Virus record (IMG/VR): IMGVR_UViG_3300031772_002647
Coordinates: 1-35,653 of that record
DNA: 35,653 nt
Source of the DNA: a virus
Reading direction: 5' to 3' (one strand)
A program made the position numbers and the translations under genes. The notes beneath the pieces were generated by a model. That model saw only the letters and a list, made by a program, of their open reading frames with translations. It did not search any database and had not been told where the DNA came from. Of the stretch, positions 32,539 to 35,653 are shown piece by piece (the stretch's first letter is position 1; the number at the start of each line of letters is the position of its first letter).

Positions 32539-33363
32539 ATGAAACGAAAAGATCTTAAGCAGATGATCCGAGAATCAATCTCAGAGGTAATTTCAGATAA
32601 AATGGTTGGATTACATGAGATGGTGCAGTTCTATAGAAATGCTCCATTAGATAAAATACAAGAGGTCGAACGACTACTTGGTGCTGGTGAAAACTCCCCC
32701 GCGTGGGAAGTGATTGTAAATTTTTTAGAAACCGCACAACTTTTAATTAGAAGAATGGAAGAATCCGACTCTGTTAATGAAATTAATTGGAAAAAAGCTT
32801 TAGGAACTGCCGCGGTGGTAGGATCGACAATGTTTGGAACCCCTGATATTAAAGCAGCAAATTCAAAGCCGGATGTTACCCAGACCAAATCTCGGAGTTC
32901 CTTGGTGGATTATTTTAAAAATGTTGAAAATGGAGCTAAAGTTGGGTTTGATAAAAAATCTAATGTTTGGAAATCTATAAAAGGCCCGGCCGGTGGAGAA
33001 ATCGCTATCGCATATGGTCATAACATAAAACCGGGAGAGAATTTTACTAAAGGAATAACTGATCAGGAAGCAAACAGATTGTTGGAAAAAGACATTGAAT
33101 CATCTAAACGTCATGTCTATAAAGATATATCCAGATATGGAATAAGTAAATTAACACCTGAACAAGAAGAGATGTTGATTGATTTCGATTTTAACATAGG
33201 GTCAGTGAACAAATTTCCAAAATTGACAAGGGCCGTATTAAATAAAGACTGGAATACCGTAAAAAAGGAATATAAACGAACTTATGTAGACAGATCTGGA
33301 AAAAAGAAAGAGTTGAGGGGGAGAAATGAGGCTTTCTATAATAGGTTCCTTGCTAACAAATGA
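32539..33363 (+). CDS. GH24 lysozyme-like endolysin or virion lysozyme with N-terminal extension
   Basis: Peptidoglycan N-acetylmuramidase of the T4-lysozyme family. The catalytic domain spans about 118-272: Glu at 130 (FKNVENG), an Asp at 138, IAYGHNI (157-163), ITDQEANRLLEKDI (the usual helix), LTPEQEEMLIDFDFNIG and FLANK-type end. The usual Thr before the IGYGH strand is replaced by Ala (156), so the catalytic water position is altered or realigned. The first 80 residues, KRKDLKQMIRESISEVI, are a charged helix like those on phage structural proteins. There is a modest hydrophobic stretch (about 88-100). AGGAG lies eight bases before ATG. A virion-bound lysozyme is as likely as a soluble endolysin. 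Confidence 0.8.
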   Translation: MKRKDLKQMIRESISEVISDKMVGLHEMVQFYRNAPLDKIQEVERLLGAGENSPAWEVIVNFLETAQLLIRRMEESDSVNEINWKKALGTAAVVGSTMFGTPDIKAANSKPDVTQTKSRSSLVDYFKNVENGAKVGFDKKSNVWKSIKGPAGGEIAIAYGHNIKPGENFTKGITDQEANRLLEKDIESSKRHVYKDISRYGISKLTPEQEEMLIDFDFNIGSVNKFPKLTRAVLNKDWNTVKKEYKRTYVDRSGKKKELRGRNEAFYNRFLANK

Positions 33364-33656
33364 GTGAAGAATATAAAATTATGAATAACCCTTTTGGATC
33401 ACTTAATTATGATCCAATACATGCATTATTTATAAAAAAGAAGCAGATGGAAAAGGATGGTGAAATTGATTTAACTCCAAAACATTATAACGAAGATGAT
33501 ATGTATGAGTTAGAGTCGTTTTGTAAGAAATATGGGATAGTAGGTGCAAATTTTGGAAATATGAGCCCGAAATCCACTTTAAAGATGTTAAAGTCAAAAA
33601 TGGGAATAGTCGAAGAACCCATCCAAGTTCAGACTAAAGTTTTATTAAAAGGATAA
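33360..33656 (+). CDS. hypothetical protein, 98 aa
   Basis: Not recognised. It is charged and helical, with a KKKQMEKDGEIDL segment, a YELESFCKKYGIVGANFGN middle and a Lys/Gly-rich C-terminal helix (SPKSTLKMLKSKMG). The start forms ATGA with the lysozyme stop and the next start is two bases after its stop, so the three genes should be translated together. Nothing indicates membrane localisation. A lysis-partner role is conceivable only by position. Confidence 0.6.
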   Translation: MSEEYKIMNNPFGSLNYDPIHALFIKKKQMEKDGEIDLTPKHYNEDDMYELESFCKKYGIVGANFGNMSPKSTLKMLKSKMGIVEEPIQVQTKVLLKG

Positions 33657-33658
33657 TT

Positions 33659-34621
33659 ATGAAGAAAAAGTTAATATATGTAATGTTGTCGTTGTCGTTG
33701 ATTACTGCGGGCTGTTCTATGTTTGGAAGCAAAAAACCAAAAGTGGAGTCGAGAGATAAACTTGACAAGAAAATGGAAGAAGTCCAACAGAAAAAAGATT
33801 TAATATCCTCTAATGATAAAAAGAAATTGACACAGATAGGGATAGTCGCTAAGGGAACTCAACATGCATTGGATAAAGTTGAAGAACCAAAAAAAGAAGT
33901 GAATGTGGCTAAGCAATTGAATGACAGAGTAATATCATTAGCAAACAATCCGGAGATCAAAGATGTAATCCGAATACAGAAAATAGTGGATGATTTAATT
34001 TCTGAAGTTAAAAAGGAAAGAGAAAAAGGAGCTTCTGATTTAGCTAAATTGGATCATGAACTACAATATGTTCAGAGTGAGAGGAATACTCTACAGAATT
34101 CTTTGAATCAGAAAGAAAAACAATTTGAAGATTTAAGTTTTGGAATAGCAGCAAAAAACGACGAAAACTCAGCCATAGTTGGGGATATGAACAAATGGTT
34201 TGGATTAGGAGCGATTTTTTACGGAATAAAAAGAATGATTTTCAGTATTCTTATTATAGGAGGAATTCTAGCACTATTATTCTTCATACTAAAAATAGCA
34301 TCAGCATCAAACCCAATTGCTGCTACGATTTTTAGTCTGTTTGAAATGGCAGGAAGTTGGGTGTTGAAAGGGGTAAAGATGATAACTCCAAATTCTTTCG
34401 GAGTTGCTAAGTTTATACCGGAAACCGTCCATCTAAAATACAAAAGCGCGTTGGACAAAATAATCGATACGCTTGAATCATTAAAAGAAAAAAACAAGGT
34501 TTTGGACGGAGATAAAAAATATAAATTGGAAGATTTGTTAGTTGAATTGGATAAGAAATTAGACACTCAGGATAAAATTGCAATAGACGAATGTTTAAAA
34601 GAATTGAAGTGGAAAATATAA
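33659..34621 (+). CDS. lipobox protein with coiled coil and internal membrane segment
   Basis: The N-terminus is a lipoprotein-type signal: KKK, a hydrophobic run, then TAGC with Cys at 19. A long charged helix (about 25-180; many Lys, Glu, Gln) looks coiled coil. One strong transmembrane segment follows at about 193-213 (FSILIIGGILALLFFILKI), then an amphipathic stretch, then a Lys/Asp-rich C-terminal domain to 320. A good ribosome site (AAAGGA) is upstream. Lipid-anchored N-terminus plus an inner membrane segment is the outline of a unimolecular spanin (u-spanin), and it lies just after the lysozyme; but a u-spanin normally ends at the TM, whereas here 105 residues follow. The alternative is a structural or injection-related protein. 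Confidence 0.68.
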   Translation: MKKKLIYVMLSLSLITAGCSMFGSKKPKVESRDKLDKKMEEVQQKKDLISSNDKKKLTQIGIVAKGTQHALDKVEEPKKEVNVAKQLNDRVISLANNPEIKDVIRIQKIVDDLISEVKKEREKGASDLAKLDHELQYVQSERNTLQNSLNQKEKQFEDLSFGIAAKNDENSAIVGDMNKWFGLGAIFYGIKRMIFSILIIGGILALLFFILKIASASNPIAATIFSLFEMAGSWVLKGVKMITPNSFGVAKFIPETVHLKYKSALDKIIDTLESLKEKNKVLDGDKKYKLEDLLVELDKKLDTQDKIAIDECLKELKWKI

Positions 34622-34664
34622 ATAGTTGAATACTTCAAATTAAAGGTATATATTAGAAAGAGTT

Positions 34665-34964
34665 ATGAAATATTACATCGTCGATACAACACTGGCCCAC
34701 ACTGATCACACGTTTGGGGAATTACACGAATTGGTAAACCACCTCGAAGGAACTGTCCAACGAAAGTTCAAAACCGACCGTCAACATTATATGCAAAACT
34801 TAATCGATTTGGGATATGGTTACGACGATGACAACGGAGCTACCTTTACTACATCTATGTCTGAGTTTTTTAACATCGGAATTTTTAGAAATGGGCGACC
34901 ACTTAGAACCAATGTCCATGAAGCTGCCAATCACAATAAGTTTAGGGTTCAGAATGGTGATTAA
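34665..34964 (+). CDS. hypothetical protein, 99 aa
   Basis: Not recognised. Asp/His/Thr-rich start (VDTTLAHTDHTFGEL), then a helical region (VNHLEGTVQRKF), an acidic turn (YGYDDDNGATF) and a Asn/Arg-rich end. No membrane or signal sequence. It follows a 43-base gap that contains a short inverted repeat, TTGAA-TAC-TTCAA (34626-34638), and lies upstream of the helicase gene. The function is unknown. Confidence 0.58.
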   Translation: MKYYIVDTTLAHTDHTFGELHELVNHLEGTVQRKFKTDRQHYMQNLIDLGYGYDDDNGATFTTSMSEFFNIGIFRNGRPLRTNVHEAANHNKFRVQNGD

Positions 34965-34975
34965 TACGTGTTGTC

Positions 34976-35653
34976 ATGATAAAGTTGGATATAAAATGGA
35001 GTGACCCTCTACCATTTAAAGCTGAATATGGACCTTGCTGGAAGAGGGAATGGTTGATTCCACTAAAATATAGGTCAGAATTTTTTTCTTTTTGGAGACA
35101 GTCATCATTTAAGTTAAAAGACGAAGGATACGGTGTCTACAAAAAAAATGAGGATTGGTATATTACTGAGTCGAAGTTAGAAAAACACCAATTCAAAGAT
35201 TTAAATCAATTACCAAAAAAAGAAGAATCTGTAATAGAAGTTCGCCCATTAACCCCAAAAGTAGTAAAGAATGTCGCAGGATTGAGGACATGGCAAGTAG
35301 CGTCCGTTGGAAAATTATGTGCGGCTATAGAAAAGTGGGGATGTGCGATTGATGGATCAGATGTCGGTGTCGGAAAAACTTTCGTTGCATGTTCCGTGGC
35401 CAGAGAATTAGATATGGATATTCTTGTGGTATGTCCGAAAGCAGTAAAGGAAAGCTGGAGGAGGGTAATAAAAAACCACTTTGACATGAATCATAAGTTA
35501 GTGGGAATTATAAACTACGAATCCTTGATTAGAGGTCGAACGGATTCTGAGATAGCATCTTTTATACGAAATAAAAAAACACACATAAACGAATTTATAT
35601 GGAAAATTCCAAAAAGCACTTTGATAATTTGGGATGAGAGTCAAAAGTTAAAA
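34976..35653 (+). CDS. SF2 helicase (SNF2/DEAD-like), N-terminal part, truncated by window end
   Basis: From ATG 34976 the frame is open for 226 codons to the last base. The first 100 residues are a charged, Trp-rich N-terminal domain. Then comes RTWQ (a Q-motif-like element), Walker A IDGSDVGVGKT, VVCPKAVKESW (motif Ia, as in SNF2 helicases: LVVCPKSVL-x-W) and IIWDESQKLK as the Walker B/DExx box with Ser in place of Ala and Gln in place of His. The pattern is the phage-type SNF2/UvsW-like DNA translocase or helicase. The C-terminal helicase domain lies outside the window. In the T4 model such enzymes help branch migration and replication restart. Confidence 0.85.
   Translation, partial: MIKLDIKWSDPLPFKAEYGPCWKREWLIPLKYRSEFFSFWRQSSFKLKDEGYGVYKKNEDWYITESKLEKHQFKDLNQLPKKEESVIEVRPLTPKVVKNVAGLRTWQVASVGKLCAAIEKWGCAIDGSDVGVGKTFVACSVARELDMDILVVCPKAVKESWRRVIKNHFDMNHKLVGIINYESLIRGRTDSEIASFIRNKKTHINEFIWKIPKSTLIIWDESQKLK

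Noticed and set aside
34626-34638. TTGAA-TAC-TTCAA as a terminator
   Set aside because: Only five base pairs, AT-rich and without a following T run, so it is too weak to call.
34816-35004. A 62-aa + frame overlapping the 99-aa gene and the helicase start
   Set aside because: It is out of frame with both genes, has no motif and overlaps the helicase start.

Overview
This window looks like part of a large, AT-rich tailed-phage genome (roughly one third G+C by eye) whose host is probably a Gram-negative bacterium. The replication genes point to a T4-like virus: a family B DNA polymerase, a gp45-like sliding clamp, a gp44-like clamp-loader ATPase and an SF2 helicase. Short genes are packed head to tail, mostly with 1-4 nt overlaps, and all but one are on the + strand. 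A lipobox protein and a predicted secreted protein favour a Gram-negative host. Clear Shine-Dalgarno sequences are rare. No tRNA, rRNA, CRISPR array, integrase or transposase was seen. The longest gap between genes is about 63 bases, so there is no gene-free stretch over 300 bases.

Region A (1-22043) is an unusually long carbohydrate cluster for a virus. It holds about nine glycosyltransferases or candidates, a three-domain nucleotidyltransferase/HAD/kinase protein, three sugar-modifying SDR enzymes plus an RfbB-like 4,6-dehydratase, methyltransferases, and an acyltransferase/methyltransferase fusion. A trimeric dUTPase lies near its left end. At its core (7556-15328) is what reads as a deoxy, branched-chain sugar pathway. 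It contains an RfbH/DdhC-type 3-dehydrase with the diagnostic Lys-to-His change and [2Fe-2S] cysteines, an RfbB-like dehydratase and a YerE/acetolactate-synthase-like ThDP enzyme. These are followed by an acylating acetaldehyde dehydrogenase (DmpF/MhpF family), a 4-hydroxy-2-oxovalerate aldolase (DmpG/MhpE family) and an SDR reductase. The last four are joined by ATGA or TAATG overlaps. I infer that they make and attach a carbon branch to a 4-keto sugar. This is the best candidate here for an undescribed system.

Region B (22043-24723) is a transition zone with a small membrane protein, a small unknown gene, the only minus-strand gene (a RecB/Cas4-like PD-(D/E)XK nuclease), a secreted FecR-like protein and a small protein ending in three perfect octapeptide-type repeats.

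Region C (24725-29922) is the replication module: polymerase, clamp and clamp loader. The polymerase reading frame is broken between motifs B and C. A +1 shift at an A5 run restores one 881-residue protein, so it is a programmed frameshift, a split polymerase or a one-base sequence error.

Region D (29919-35653) holds a nucleoside 2-deoxyribosyltransferase-like protein, unknown proteins (one with an internal duplication), a GH24 lysozyme with an N-terminal extension, a lipobox/coiled-coil/transmembrane protein, and the start of an SF2 helicase that runs off the window.
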